Assembly (NCBI GenBank): GCA_027493405.1
Contig: JAOSKV010000001.1
Span: 684,855 to 748,854, forward strand
Direction of reading: 5' to 3'
Source of the DNA: FEB-22 sp003105195
GTDB taxonomy: Bacteria; Pseudomonadota; Alphaproteobacteria; Rhizobiales; Xanthobacteraceae
DNA length: 64,000 nt
Shown here piece after piece: positions 8,223 to 18,755 of the stretch (the first letter of the stretch is position 1; each line of letters begins with the position of its first letter). Under the pieces are notes generated by a model, which was not told where the DNA came from, made no database searches, and saw only the letters and a program-made list of their open reading frames with translations. The translations under genes and the position numbers were made by a program.

Positions 8223-8813
8223 CTGCGCCGGCAGGCGCTTGACCAGCAGCAGCCAGTCGCCGCCATGGGCGCATCCCGGAAACACGACCGCCGGCGCGCC
8301 CGATACGAATCGATAGCCGGTCCGTTGGTAGAGCCGGTGGGCGGCGCGGTTCTCGCTCGCCACGATGATGCTCAGCGCATCGGCGCCGGAGGCACGCGCG
8401 CGCTCCTCGGCGGCGGCGAGCAGGCGCGCACCGATGCCGCGGCGGCGGAACTCCGGGAAGGTCGCGATCACGTTGACATACCAGGTGCCCGGCGCCTTCG
8501 CCTCCAGGAGCACCAGCGGGCGCACCATCTCGGGCAAGGCGTCGAGGTCCCCGGTCTCGTAGGGATCGTCGAGGCGATAGTCGACCAGGCCGCCCGCGAC
8601 CTCGCCGTCGGTCTCCGCGATGGTGGCGTTGCGGTACGAGAAGCCGCCGCTCTCGCGCTGCGCCCGCGCACGGCCGACCTCGAACACCGACTGGCCGGGC
8701 TCGCGCATCCGGCTCCACATGAAGACCGGCATGCCCTCGCCGGCCATGTCGACCAGCGCCGCGAGCGCGGTCGCATCGCTCCGACGCGCTGGCCGCAGCC
8801 GCACCGAGTCCAT
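8217..8813 (-). CDS. GNAT-family N-acetyltransferase
   Basis: A 198-residue protein with the GNAT acetyl-CoA site: VIATFPEFRRRGIGARLLAAAEERA (about residues 115-139, seen in pieces), where R-R-R-G-I-G-A is the pyrophosphate-binding loop, and IIVASENRAAHRLYQRTGYRFV as the beta5/alpha4 motif with the conserved N and Y. The N-terminus VRLRPARRSDATALAAL is the usual beta1-alpha1. The start lies five bases after the pdhC stop codon on the same strand, so it is probably co-transcribed with pdhC. The substrate is unknown; protein or small-molecule acetylation are both possible. Confidence 0.88.
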   Translation of the reverse strand: MDSVRLRPARRSDATALAALVDMAGEGMPVFMWSRMREPGQSVFEVGRARAQRESGGFSYRNATIAETDGEVAGGLVDYRLDDPYETGDLDALPEMVRPLVLLEAKAPGTWYVNVIATFPEFRRRGIGARLLAAAEERARASGADALSIIVASENRAAHRLYQRTGYRFVSGAPAVVFPGCAHGGDWLLLVKRLPAQS

Positions 8814-8818
8814 CGGGG

Positions 8819-10171
8819 TTACACCACCATCATGACCGGGTTCTCGATCAGCCGCTTGAAGGTCGCCATCAGCTCCGAGCCGAGCGCGCCGTCCACGGCG
8901 CGGTGGTCGGTCGAGAGCGTGACCGACATCACGGTGGCGACCTCGACCCGGCCGGCGCGCGCCACCGGCCGCTGCTCGCCGGCGCCGACCGCGAGGATGG
9001 TCGCGTGCGGCGGGTTGATCACCGCGGCGAAATCCTTGATCCCGTACATGCCGAGATTGGAGACCGCCGTCGAGCCGCCCTGGTACTCTTCGGGCTTGAG
9101 CTTGCGGGCACGCGCGCGCGCCGCATAGTCCTTCATCTCGTTGGAGATGATCGAGACCGATTTCACCTCGGCGCGGCGCACCACCGGCGTGATCAGCCCG
9201 CCCGGTATCGCCACCGCGACCCCGACGTCGGAATGCTTGTGCTTGAGCATGCCGCCCTCGGTCCAGCTGACATTGGCGTCCGGCACCTGCTGCAGGGCGA
9301 TCGCCAGCGCCTTGATCACGAAGTCGTTGACCGAGAGCTTGTAGGCCGGCTTGCCCTCCTTGTCCTTGGGGGCCGCCGCATTGATCTCCTCGCGCGCCGT
9401 GAGCAGCCGGTCGATCACGCAGTCGAGCGTGAGGTAGAAATGCGGAATCGTCAGCTTCGCCTCGGTGAGGCGCCGCGCGATGATCCGGCGCATATTGTCG
9501 TGCGGCACGAGCTCGTAGCTGCCGGGCTCGAACAGCGCGCGGATCTTCTCGTCCGAGGGCGCCTCGATCGCGAGCGGCTGGGCCGGCGCCGGCGCGGGCG
9601 TCCGCATGGCGACACCGCCGGACCTGGCGGCTTCCACGTCGCGGGCGACCACGCGCCCGTGCGGGCCCGAGCCCTGGACGCGGGCGATGTCGAGGCCGGC
9701 TTCCTTGGCGAGCCGGCGCGCCAGCGGCGAGGAGAACACGCGGCCGCCCTGGCCGTTGGCCTTGGGCTGCGGCGCGGGCGCGGCCGCCGCGGCGGGAGCC
9801 GCGGGTGCTTCGGCCTTGGGCGCCTGGCGCGCGGCGGTCGGCGACTCGGCGGGTTTCGCCGGCGCCGGCGGAGCCTTTTCGGGCGCAGCGGCGGCCTGTG
9901 CGGCGGAGGCCGCGGATTTCGGATCCTCGCCCTCGCCGGCCAGCACCGCGATCAGCTGGTTGACCGGCACGTCCGCAGTGCCTTCCGGCACCAGGATCTT
10001 GGCGAGCACGCCTTCGTCGACCGCCTCCACCTCCATGGTGGCCTTGTCGGTCTCGATCTCGGCGATCACGTCGCCCGGCTTGACCGCCTCGCCTTCCTTC
10101 TTGAGCCACTTGGCGAGGTTGCCCTTCTCCATGGTGGGCGACAGCGCGGGCATCAGGATGTTGATCGGCAT
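8819..10171 (-). CDS. pdhC: pyruvate dehydrogenase complex E2, dihydrolipoamide acetyltransferase
   Basis: This 450-residue core enzyme transfers the acetyl group from lipoate to CoA. Order of domains: lipoyl domain (3-76) with the lipoylated lysine K43 in ETDKATME; Ala/Pro-rich linker (about 80-140); peripheral subunit-binding domain (FSSPLARRLAKEAGLD, about 140-178); catalytic domain (about 220-450) ending in STDHRAVDG, with H423 and D427 as the catalytic HxxxDG. It lies 39 bases after the DUF5076 gene and ahead of a GNAT gene. Lipoylation needs lipA (3001-3957), also in this window. Confidence 0.97.
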   Translation of the reverse strand: MPINILMPALSPTMEKGNLAKWLKKEGEAVKPGDVIAEIETDKATMEVEAVDEGVLAKILVPEGTADVPVNQLIAVLAGEGEDPKSAASAAQAAAAPEKAPPAPAKPAESPTAARQAPKAEAPAAPAAAAAPAPQPKANGQGGRVFSSPLARRLAKEAGLDIARVQGSGPHGRVVARDVEAARSGGVAMRTPAPAPAQPLAIEAPSDEKIRALFEPGSYELVPHDNMRRIIARRLTEAKLTIPHFYLTLDCVIDRLLTAREEINAAAPKDKEGKPAYKLSVNDFVIKALAIALQQVPDANVSWTEGGMLKHKHSDVGVAVAIPGGLITPVVRRAEVKSVSIISNEMKDYAARARARKLKPEEYQGGSTAVSNLGMYGIKDFAAVINPPHATILAVGAGEQRPVARAGRVEVATVMSVTLSTDHRAVDGALGSELMATFKRLIENPVMMVV

Positions 10172-10210
10172 GGCGGTCTCGTGTCTGAAACGCGGCCGGA
10201 AACCGGCCCC

Positions 10211-10513
10211 TCAGGGGCCGTCCTTGATCTCGGTGGTCGAGGAGACGCCCTCCTCGGGCTCGCGGATCGCGGCCTCGAAGGCGGCGCGGATACGGTCCAG
10301 CGCCTCCTGCTCGCTGCACACCTTATCGTGCGCATAGAGGCGCGTGACATGGCGCGTGACGTCGACGAACAGCAGCCCCCAGGCGGCAGGATCGTCGAAG
10401 GCACGGCGCAGCGAGACGTGCAGCTCGCGGTTCTGCACGGCGGCGCGCAGCACCTCGTGCGCCTCCGTCTTCACCGACGGCGGAATATTGAGCGCGTTGT
10501 AGCGGACGGCCAT
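10211..10513 (-). CDS. DUF5076-type protein of the PDH operon
   Basis: A 100-residue soluble protein between pdhB and pdhC on the same strand (8 bases after pdhB, 39 before pdhC). It reads MAVRYNALNIPPSV at the start, then a helical middle (HEVLRAAVQNRELHVSLRRAF), DVTRHVTRLY and a helix before an acidic tail. I recognise it as the DUF5076 family, which recurs at exactly this place in Rhizobiales PDH operons. Its function is undescribed as far as I know. Strict co-location suggests a role in PDH assembly or control; that is inference. Confidence 0.75.
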   Translation of the reverse strand: MAVRYNALNIPPSVKTEAHEVLRAAVQNRELHVSLRRAFDDPAAWGLLFVDVTRHVTRLYAHDKVCSEQEALDRIRAAFEAAIREPEEGVSSTTEIKDGP

Positions 10514-10521
10514 GTTGAACC

Positions 10522-11934
<1,413 letters not shown>

Positions 11935-11949
11935 GGACGTCCTACCTCG

Positions 11950-12234
11950 CTACCTGGCGATCCGGTGGAGATTGGTGGCGACCGATGTGGCCGCAATCGC
12001 CACCAGAAGGCAAACGAAGAAGGCGACGAACGCCTTGTTGACTCGCGCCGCATGCGCGGCCGCGACGCCTCCGAGACGGCGCGCCGCGAACGGCCAGGCC
12101 ACCACGGCGAGCCAGCGCGTGCGCCCCTTCCCGATCGCCGCCAGCGTGCGCCCGTAAGCGACGGCGGCGAAGATCCAGCACGCGGCTGCCCCGGCGAAGC
12201 CGAGACAGGCGAGCACCGTTGCGACGGTGGCCAT
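11950..12234 (-). CDS. small two-helix membrane protein between pdhA and pdhB
   Basis: A 94-residue protein with a hydrophobic N-terminal helix (residues 3-28, TVLACLGFAGAAACWIFAAV), a central basic stretch with a hydrophobic patch (WLAVVAWPFAARRL) and a second membrane helix (68-86, KAFVAFFVCLLVAIAATSVA). I do not recognise it. It sits on the PDH strand, 14 bases after pdhA and 15 before pdhB, so it is almost surely co-transcribed and splits the E1 alpha and beta genes. An insertion here is not usual in the relatives I know. Confidence 0.65.
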   Translation of the reverse strand: MATVATVLACLGFAGAAACWIFAAVAYGRTLAAIGKGRTRWLAVVAWPFAARRLGGVAAAHAARVNKAFVAFFVCLLVAIAATSVATNLHRIAR

Positions 12235-12248
12235 GGCGCTCCCCGGCT

Positions 12249-13277
12249 TCAGCGGACGACGTCCGTCCAAAGCTCCGCGGGATCGGGCTCCGGATCGTTG
12301 GTGGCGAACTCGGCGGCCTCGTTGACGATGTCGCGGACCTGGGCGTCCACCTTCTTCAGCGCCTCCTCGCTCGCCCATTTCCTGGCCAGCAGCCGACCGC
12401 GCACCTGTTCGATCGGGTCGTTCTCGGAGCGGACCTTCTCGACCTCCTCGCGGGTGCGGTACTTGGCAGGGTCGGACATCGAGTGGCCGCGATAGCGGTA
12501 GGTCAGCATCTCGAGGATATAGGGCCCGTTGCCCTCGCGGCACCATTTCACGGCTTTGTCGCCGGCCGCCTTCACGGCGCGCACGTCCATCCCGTCCACC
12601 TGCTCGCCCGGGATGCCGAATGAGACGCCGCGCTGCGACAGGTCGGTGGTCGCCGAGGAGCGCGTGATCGCGGTGCCCATGGCATAGCGATTGTTCTCGA
12701 TGATGTAGATGACCGGCAGGCGCCAGAGTCCCGCCATGTTGAAGCTCTCGTAGACCTGGCCCTGGTTGGCGGCGCCGTCGCCGAAATAGGTCAGGCAGAC
12801 ATTGTCGGTCTTGCGGTAGCGGTTGACGAAGGCGAGCCCGGTCCCGAGCGGAACCTGGGCGCCAACGATGCCGTGGCCGCCGAAGAAGCTCTTCTCGCGG
12901 CTGAACATGTGCATCGAGCCGCCCTTGCCCTTGGAGTAGCCGCCGCGCCGCCCGGTCAGCTCCGCCATGACGCCCTTCGGGTCCATGTTGCAGGCCAGCA
13001 TGTGGCCGTGGTCGCGGTAGCCCGTGATGACCTGGTCGCCCTCCTTGATCGCCATCTGCATGCCGACCACCACGGCCTCCTGGCCGATATAGAGGTGGCA
13101 GAAGCCGCCGATCAGCCCCATGCCGTACATCTGCCCGGCCTTCTCCTCGAAGCGGCGGATCAGGAGCATCTCGCGATAGGCGGAGAGGTCCTGCTCCTTG
13201 GTGAACTCCGGGACGGCGGCGTCCTTGTCGGCGCGGCGAGCCGGAGGCGCCGCTTGCTTGGTCTTGGCGACGGCCAT
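12249..13277 (-). CDS. pdhA: pyruvate dehydrogenase E1 component, alpha subunit
   Basis: 342-residue thiamine-diphosphate enzyme subunit that decarboxylates pyruvate and acetylates lipoate. The ThDP motif runs from GDG (166-168, YFGDGAANQG) to ENN (194-196). RRFEEKAGQMYGMGLIGGF (41-59) and GYRDHGHMLA are family blocks, and YRYRGHSMSDP is the loop near the active site. The start at 13277 has GGAGG seven to eight bases upstream; the frame stays open further to 13469 without similarity. First gene of the PDH operon, downstream of the divIC-like gene and enolase as in other Rhizobiales. Confidence 0.97.
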   Translation of the reverse strand: MAVAKTKQAAPPARRADKDAAVPEFTKEQDLSAYREMLLIRRFEEKAGQMYGMGLIGGFCHLYIGQEAVVVGMQMAIKEGDQVITGYRDHGHMLACNMDPKGVMAELTGRRGGYSKGKGGSMHMFSREKSFFGGHGIVGAQVPLGTGLAFVNRYRKTDNVCLTYFGDGAANQGQVYESFNMAGLWRLPVIYIIENNRYAMGTAITRSSATTDLSQRGVSFGIPGEQVDGMDVRAVKAAGDKAVKWCREGNGPYILEMLTYRYRGHSMSDPAKYRTREEVEKVRSENDPIEQVRGRLLARKWASEEALKKVDAQVRDIVNEAAEFATNDPEPDPAELWTDVVR

Positions 13278-13449
13278 GGAAGTCCTCCGACGAAAGCGTT
13301 GCGGGCTGGATACGTTTCGGGCGACCGGCGGTTCCCCAATAGCCGAAATCCCCGCGCTGTAAAAGCGCACGGCATCGGACGGAAAGCCGCAACGCCCTGC
13401 GCGAACGCGGGAAAATTCGCAGTTCCAGGGAATCCGGGTGGAGCCGCGA

Positions 13450-13767
13450 TCAGTGCGGCGGCACCGCAAGGATCAGGTCGCGCGGGTGCACATAGTTGAG
13501 CTTCACGCGCGCCCGCTCGTCGAGCGTGTCGGGGTCGAGCGTGTTCGAGCGCAGCAGCGAGACGCGGTGCTGCCAGCGCTGGCGCTCCGCCTTCACGCGC
13601 GCGAGCTCGCGCGTGAGCGCGGTCTGCTGTTCGATCAGGTCCTGCTTGGCCTTCAGCCCGTGCGCGCCCGTATAGGCGTGCACGCCGAAATAGCCGATCA
13701 GCAGCGCCGCGACCGTATAGAGGCCGAGCGCGGCCAGCACCTTGCGCAGGCGGATGCGGGTGACCAT
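13450..13767 (-). CDS. septum formation initiator (DivIC/FtsB-like) protein
   Basis: A 105-residue bitopic protein: short basic start (MVTRIRLRK), one membrane helix (residues 9-29), then a coiled coil (about 35-72, KAKQDLIEQQTALTRELARV) and a short tail. This is the FtsB/DivIC layout, where the coiled coil joins FtsL and FtsQ at the division site. Enolase-adjacent placement is classic for ftsB in proteobacteria. ATG 13767 is preferred; 13779 would add four residues. It ends about 170 bases before the pdhA start. Confidence 0.85.
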   Translation of the reverse strand: MVTRIRLRKVLAALGLYTVAALLIGYFGVHAYTGAHGLKAKQDLIEQQTALTRELARVKAERQRWQHRVSLLRSNTLDPDTLDERARVKLNYVHPRDLILAVPPH

Positions 13768-13843
13768 GGCGCGGAGCATGCGCCGGGCCCGTTAAGGCGC
13801 CATTAACGATGAGGGCCGTCGCTCGCGGATGTGGCCGCCGGGC

Positions 13844-15127
13844 CTACGCCAGTGGCTTGAGCGCGGCGCGGCCCGCATACCTCGCCTGGGCGCCGAGCTC
13901 CTGCTCGATGCGCAGGAGCTGGTTGTACTTCGCGGTGCGGTCGGCGCGCGCCAGCGACCCGGTCTTGATCTGCCCGCAATTGGTGGCGACCGCGAGGTCC
14001 GCGATGGTCGCGTCCTCGGTCTCACCCGAGCGGTGCGACATGACGGCCGTGTAGGCCGCCTTGTGCGCGGTCTCGACGGCCGCGAGGGTCTCGGTCAGCG
14101 AGCCGATCTGGTTGACCTTCACGAGGATCGAGTTCGCGAGCCCGCGCCGGATCCCGTCGGCGAGCCGGGCCACGTTGGTGACGAACAGGTCGTCGCCGAC
14201 CAATTGGCATTTGCCGCCAATGGCCTGCGTCAGACTCTTCCAGCCCTCGAAGTCATCCTCCGCCATGCCGTCCTCGATCGACACGATCGGATACCGTGAG
14301 ACCAGCCCCGCCAGATACTGGACCTGGTCGTCGCGGGACCTAGTTTTTCCTTCGCCTTCATAGGCGTAGGAGCCGCTCTTGAAGAATTCGGTCGAGGCGC
14401 AGTCGAGGGCCAGGACCACGCTCTCCCCGGGCCGGTGGCCGGCCGTCTCGATCGCCTTCATGACGAAGTCGAGGGCGGCGGTCGCCGACGGCAGGTTCGG
14501 CGCGAACCCGCCCTCGTCGCCCACATTGGTGTTGTGGCCCGCGTCCTTGAGAGCCTTCTTGAGGGTGTGGAAGATCTCCGCCCCGGTGCGCAGGCCCTCG
14601 GCGAAGCTCTCGGCCCCGACCGGCATGATCATGAATTCCTGGAAGTCGATCGGGTTGTCCGCGTGCACGCCGCCATTGACGATATTCATCATCGGCACCG
14701 GCAGCAGGCGCGCGGCGGTGCCGCCGACATAGCGGTAGAGCGGCAGCGCGGACGCCTCGGCGGCCGCCTTGGCGACCGCGAGCGAGACCCCGAGGATGGC
14801 ATTGGCCCCGAGCCGCGCCTTGTTGGGGGTTCCGTCGAGGGCGATCAGGGTCTCGTCGATCTTGACCTGCTCCTCGGCGTCCATCCCGCCGATCGCGTCG
14901 AAGATCTCGGTGTTCACGGCATCGACGGCCTTGCGCACGCCCTTGCCGAGATAGCGGGTCTTGTCGCCGTCGCGCAGCTCCACGGCCTCGTGCGCGCCGG
15001 TCGAGGCTCCGGAGGGAACCGCGGCGCGCCCGAGCGAGCCGTCCTCCAGGATCACGTCGACCTCGACCGTGGGGTTTCCGCGCGAATCGAGAATCTCGCG
15101 TCCGATGATGTCGACGATGGCAGTCAT
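13844..15127 (-). CDS. eno: enolase (phosphopyruvate hydratase)
   Basis: 427 residues, the normal length. It interconverts 2-phosphoglycerate and phosphoenolpyruvate in glycolysis. Visible signatures: the N-terminal GREILDSRGNPTVEVDV, the Mg-binding loop GASTGAHEA, VGDEGGFAPN (catalytic glutamate region), SIEDGMAEDD (metal ligands) and the C-terminal LVKVNQIGSLTETL with the catalytic lysine, then SHRSGETED. It heads the minus-strand run eno - divIC-like - pdhA. About 250 bases separate it from the divergent queF gene. Confidence 0.98.
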   Translation of the reverse strand: MTAIVDIIGREILDSRGNPTVEVDVILEDGSLGRAAVPSGASTGAHEAVELRDGDKTRYLGKGVRKAVDAVNTEIFDAIGGMDAEEQVKIDETLIALDGTPNKARLGANAILGVSLAVAKAAAEASALPLYRYVGGTAARLLPVPMMNIVNGGVHADNPIDFQEFMIMPVGAESFAEGLRTGAEIFHTLKKALKDAGHNTNVGDEGGFAPNLPSATAALDFVMKAIETAGHRPGESVVLALDCASTEFFKSGSYAYEGEGKTRSRDDQVQYLAGLVSRYPIVSIEDGMAEDDFEGWKSLTQAIGGKCQLVGDDLFVTNVARLADGIRRGLANSILVKVNQIGSLTETLAAVETAHKAAYTAVMSHRSGETEDATIADLAVATNCGQIKTGSLARADRTAKYNQLLRIEQELGAQARYAGRAALKPLA

Positions 15128-15331
15128 GGGAATCCCGGCTGGCTGAAAGATGCGTGGCTTCTACAGGAAGCCCGGGAGCCCCGCAAAGGGGCGGAACCGG
15201 CGCTCGCTGCCGCCGCGGTTTCTCCGGCCGGAATCGCAAGCTTGGCGAGGCGCGGCACGGCGGCCAGTCTGCGCATGGTTCGGTCGGGTGGCTTCCCGTG
15301 GTCAGGCAACCGGCCGCCCGGGTTCACGCCA

Positions 15332-15361
15332 TTGACGCTGCGGGCCTTGCGCCGCTATGGG
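15332..15361 (+). promoter_or_regulatory. possible sigma-70-type promoter of queF
   Basis: TTGACG (15332-15337) is followed after 18 bases by TATGGG (15356-15361), a good -35 with a weak -10. It would place transcription start about 12 bases before the ATG at 15379. Nothing else stands out in the 250-base gap between eno and queF. Confidence 0.3.
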
Positions 15362-15378
15362 GCGGCGAAGGACGAGCC

Positions 15379-15831
15379 ATGGCCCTGAAGACCCGACACC
15401 TCGGCAAGCCGACGCGCATTCCGGCGTCGCCGCAGCCGTCGACCCTCGACCGCGTGCCCAACCCGCATGCGGATACGCACTATGTGGCGCGCTTCACGGT
15501 GCCGGAATTCACCACGCTCTGCCCGGTCACCGGCCAGCCGGACTTCGCCCATCTGGTGATCGACTACGTGCCGGGCCGCTGGCTGGTGGAGTCCAAGTCG
15601 CTCAAGCTGTACCTGGCGAGCTTCCGCAACGTCGGCGGCTTCCACGAGGAATGCACCGTCGCGATCGGCAAGGCGCTCACGAAGCTGCTGGCGCCGCGCT
15701 GGCTGCGCATCGGCGGCTACTGGTACCCGCGCGGGGGCATGCCCATCGACGTGTTCTGGCAGGCCGGCCGCCCGCCCAAGGGCGTCTGGGTCCCAGACCA
15801 GGGCGTCGCGGGCTATCGCGGGCGGGGCTGA
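15379..15831 (+). CDS. queF: NADPH-dependent 7-cyano-7-deazaguanine reductase
   Basis: 150 residues, the single-domain (type I) QueF length. It reduces preQ0 to preQ1 for queuosine tRNA modification. The nucleophile is C48 in FTTLCPVTGQPDF, with the acid D55; the family motif ESKSLKLYL follows about 20 residues on, and FHEEC supplies the substrate-binding glutamates. The start at 15379 lies next to a GACGAG-type weak ribosome site. A longer in-frame upstream extension (from 15154) is shadow. It stands alone, with the MFS gene converging from the other strand. Confidence 0.95.
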   Translation: MALKTRHLGKPTRIPASPQPSTLDRVPNPHADTHYVARFTVPEFTTLCPVTGQPDFAHLVIDYVPGRWLVESKSLKLYLASFRNVGGFHEECTVAIGKALTKLLAPRWLRIGGYWYPRGGMPIDVFWQAGRPPKGVWVPDQGVAGYRGRG

Positions 15832-15870
15832 ACACCTAGCTCGACGGTCCTTCCCCGAGAAAGCGCCAGG

Positions 15871-16986
15871 TCATCGGCCCACGCCGAGCACGGCGGCGGC
15901 GCCGATCGAGAGCGTGGCGGTCGCGCCGATCGTGGCGAAGCCGATCCCGTAGAGCACAGGACCGGCCGCGTGGCCGAGGAAGAAGAACAGCGAATGCAGC
16001 GAGACCGCGGCACCGCGGGCCGCCGACGACAATTCGGTCGCCTGCACCTGGATGCCGCCGTGCATGGTGTAGAAGCCGAAACCGAGCACGAGGAACGCTC
16101 CCACCTGCACCGGCCAGGGCGGCTGTAACGACGCGATGAACAGCCCGATGGCCGCCGTTGTGCCCCCGGCCAACATGAGATGCGAGGATTGAAATCGCAC
16201 GAGCAGCGAGCGCACTGCGATCGAATAGATGATCCCGCCGAACGAGATTCCGGCCAGCACCAGACCCGCAATCGAGGCGCGCCCCTCCCCGGCCGCCAGC
16301 AGGAGCAGCGCCACGAAAGGAAAGACGCCGAAGACCGCGAGCCCTTCGACGAACACCGCCGCGTAGCAGAACTTGGCCCGCGGGTGCGTGAGGATCGCGC
16401 GGTAGTTGGCCGACACCGCGCTGAGGTCGAGCGGCCCGGTCTCGATGCGTTTGACGTTGCGCAAGCCGAAGAAGGCGCTGACGAGCGCGACGACGCCGCA
16501 GCCCGCGATGGTCGCGAACACGGCGCGCCAGCCGAACAGGTCTCCGACCAAACCCGCCACCGCGACCCCTGCCAGGTTGCCGGTGATGACCAGGGAGAGG
16601 TAGCGCCCGAGCGCGACCTGTCGCCCCGCCACGGGCACGAGGTCGCCGACCGCGGCGAGCGCGGCCGGAAAGATGCCGCCGGTCGCCATGCCGCCGAGGA
16701 TGCGCGAGGCCAGCAGCACCTCGTAGTTCGGCGCCATTGCGCCGGCCACCATGGTTGCCACCAGGATGACCAGGCAGATGATCATCAGCCGGGTCTTGCC
16801 GATCACGTCGGCCACGGGCCCGAGCACGGGCTGGACCAGCGCAAAGGGAACCGCGAACGCGGTCGACAGGAGCGCGACGCTCTTGGGATCGGTCGCGAGC
16901 CCGGTGGCAATCAACGGCACGATCGGATCCGCCGCACGGGCGGAGAGCGCGGTCGCGAAGCCGACCACGCTCACATGGATCAGCAC
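15871..16986 (-). CDS. MFS transporter
   Basis: A 371-residue membrane protein of the major facilitator superfamily. The first helix pair has the DHA-type pattern, ADPIVPLIATGL followed by QPVLGPVADVIGKTRLM, the conserved loop 2-3 motif A (G-x-x-x-D-x-x-G-K/R-R). About eleven or twelve hydrophobic segments follow. This suggests a drug- or metabolite-efflux carrier; substrate unknown. The start is uncertain: only a GTG at 16986 gives the frame a plausible beginning, without a clear ribosome site, and the N-terminal cytosolic tail seems short. Confidence 0.82.
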   Translation of the reverse strand: MLIHVSVVGFATALSARAADPIVPLIATGLATDPKSVALLSTAFAVPFALVQPVLGPVADVIGKTRLMIICLVILVATMVAGAMAPNYEVLLASRILGGMATGGIFPAALAAVGDLVPVAGRQVALGRYLSLVITGNLAGVAVAGLVGDLFGWRAVFATIAGCGVVALVSAFFGLRNVKRIETGPLDLSAVSANYRAILTHPRAKFCYAAVFVEGLAVFGVFPFVALLLLAAGEGRASIAGLVLAGISFGGIIYSIAVRSLLVRFQSSHLMLAGGTTAAIGLFIASLQPPWPVQVGAFLVLGFGFYTMHGGIQVQATELSSAARGAAVSLHSLFFFLGHAAGPVLYGIGFATIGATATLSIGAAAVLGVGR

Positions 16987-17142
16987 CTGTCGGATGATCT
17001 GTTCGCTGGTGATGTGGGCCTCCAGCCCCCGGAACCGGCCGCCGGGACTTAGCGCACTTCAGCCGGCCGGTGCTCCCCTGCCCGGCGAATGCCTCACCCG
17101 ACAATCGCGGGGGGGCAGGAACTGCAATCGGCGGTGCGAGCC

Positions 17143-17976
17143 TCAGGCCTTGGCGAGCCGATCGAACTCGACCAGCCGGAGGAGCAGCCCCTCGAGCTCG
17201 TCGAGCGGGACCATATTGGGCCCGTCGGAGGGCGCCTTGTCGGGATCCTGGTGGGTCTCGATGAACACGCCCGCGACGCCGACCGCCACCGCGGCGCGCG
17301 CGAGCACCGGCACGAAGCGCCGCTCGCCGCCCGAGGAGGTCCCCTGCCCGCCCGGCTGCTGCACCGAATGGGTGGCGTCGAAGATCACCGGCGCCCCGGT
17401 CGCGGCGAGCAGAGGGAGCGCGCGCATGTCGGAAACGAGCGTGTTGTAGCCGAATGAGACGCCGCGCTCGGTCACGAGCACGTTGGGATTGCCCGCGCCC
17501 GTGACCTTGGCGATCACGTTGCCCATGTCCCACGGTGCGAGGAACTGTCCCTTCTTGACGTTGACGACGCGGCCGGTCTTCGCCGCCGCGACCAGGAGAT
17601 CGGTCTGCCGGCAGAGAAAGGCCGGGATCTGCAGGATGTCCACCGCCTCCGCGACCGGCGCGCACTGGCTCGCCTCGTGCACGTCGGTGAGGACCGGAAG
17701 GCCCGTCTCCTCGCGCACCGCCGCCAACACCGGCAGCGCCGCCGCGAGGCCGAGGCCGCGCGCGCCCGTCGCGCTGGTGCGGTTCGCCTTGTCGAACGAG
17801 GTCTTGTAGACGAGCCCGACCCCGACCCGTGCCGCGATCTCCTTCAGCGCATGCGCCATCTCGAGCGCGTGGGCGCGGCTCTCGAGCGCGCACGGCCCGG
17901 CGATCACGGCGAGCGGCAGGGCATTGCCGAAACGGACAGGACCGACCGTGACGACCGGCGCGGGCTTCAGGGGCAT
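17143..17976 (-). CDS. kdsA: 3-deoxy-8-phosphooctulonate synthase (KDO-8-P synthase)
   Basis: 277 residues, standard length. Condenses phosphoenolpyruvate with arabinose-5-phosphate to make KDO-8-phosphate for the lipopolysaccharide inner core. Family blocks: VIAGPCALESRAHA near residue 24, YKTSFDKANRTS, GLPVLTDVHEASQC, NVKKGQFLAPWDM, and VIFDATHSVQQPGG. It is upstream in the same strand as the MFS gene and lies next to the disturbed region that begins around 18.0 kb; in relatives kdsA lies close to pyrG and eno, which is consistent with this map. Confidence 0.97.
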   Translation of the reverse strand: MPLKPAPVVTVGPVRFGNALPLAVIAGPCALESRAHALEMAHALKEIAARVGVGLVYKTSFDKANRTSATGARGLGLAAALPVLAAVREETGLPVLTDVHEASQCAPVAEAVDILQIPAFLCRQTDLLVAAAKTGRVVNVKKGQFLAPWDMGNVIAKVTGAGNPNVLVTERGVSFGYNTLVSDMRALPLLAATGAPVIFDATHSVQQPGGQGTSSGGERRFVPVLARAAVAVGVAGVFIETHQDPDKAPSDGPNMVPLDELEGLLLRLVEFDRLAKA

Positions 17977-18268
17977 TCGACCTCTCTTGCGGCAGGGCCG
18001 CGAGCGGGCCGTGCGGCGCGACCTTGCGGCGCGACCCGGCGCGGGTCAACCGGCGATGCTGCAGGCCCCCGGGACGAACCGCCGCGAGGCGCGGAGCGAG
18101 CGGCGGGAAGGAAAGATCCGGCCCCGTCGATCGTGGAGAGACCGGCGGGGCCGGCAGGCGTCGGACCTCAGACAATGCCCGACACCGTCATCCTGCCAGG
18201 CCGGATTTGCCGCCTTCTCAACGCAATTTCTGAAAATCCGCTAATTGCCGTTAAGGAATTCCCAACCG

Positions 18269-18755
18269 TCAGCCGGGCTCGAAGACGATGGTCGCCCCCA
18301 TGGCGTCCTGTGGCCGCACGATCGCCGCCCCCATGCGCGACTCGGTCGCCACGCCGCTCTCCCGCAGCACCGTGCCGAGCGTCGTCATGTTCCCCACCGC
18401 GATGCGCAGCGCGGCGATCCGCGCGCCCGCGGCATCCGCCGGCGGCTCGACGCCGAAGCGCAGGTGGAATGCTGCCGGGTCCATGATCTGGATCTCGCCG
18501 CGCGGCGTCGTCACCGCGACTCCCGACGAGGTCGCGCGCAGATCGCGCAGCCCCGTATAGGCCGACAGGAAGATGTGATGGTCCGACGGATTCTCGGCCA
18601 CCAGCACGACGCCGGCGACGCCCGATGCCGTGTTGCGATGCGCCTGGAACGCGGGGTTCCAGAAATTCTCCGGGAAGTGCTGTTGGCAAGCGAAGAAGCC
18701 GCTCGACGGTGATTTCGGATCGATCGCGAAGGCGAGCGAGAACGCGAGCGTGACC
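18269..18755 (-). pseudogene. C-terminal part of a VOC/glyoxalase-like protein, 5' half missing
   Basis: From the stop at 18269 the minus strand encodes about 160 residues typical of the C-terminal half of the glyoxalase-like (VOC superfamily) family: LAFSLAFAIDPKSPSSGFF, CQQHFPENFWNPAFQ, VAENPSDHHIFLSAYTG, then RIAALRIAV and the end GATIVFEPG. Family proteins are about 290 residues and start with a GLDHLVHAVRDLD-like block, which is absent. The frame remains open to 19150, but upstream of about 18755 it is the antisense of a lipB fragment and shows no VOC features. So the 5' half has been replaced at a sharp junction at 18751-18762. Confidence 0.72.

Noticed and set aside
18118..18154. Perfect 9-bp inverted repeat between kdsA and the VOC fragment
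   Set aside because: No T-run follows in either direction and the 19-base loop is long for a terminator; chance in G+C-rich DNA is likely.
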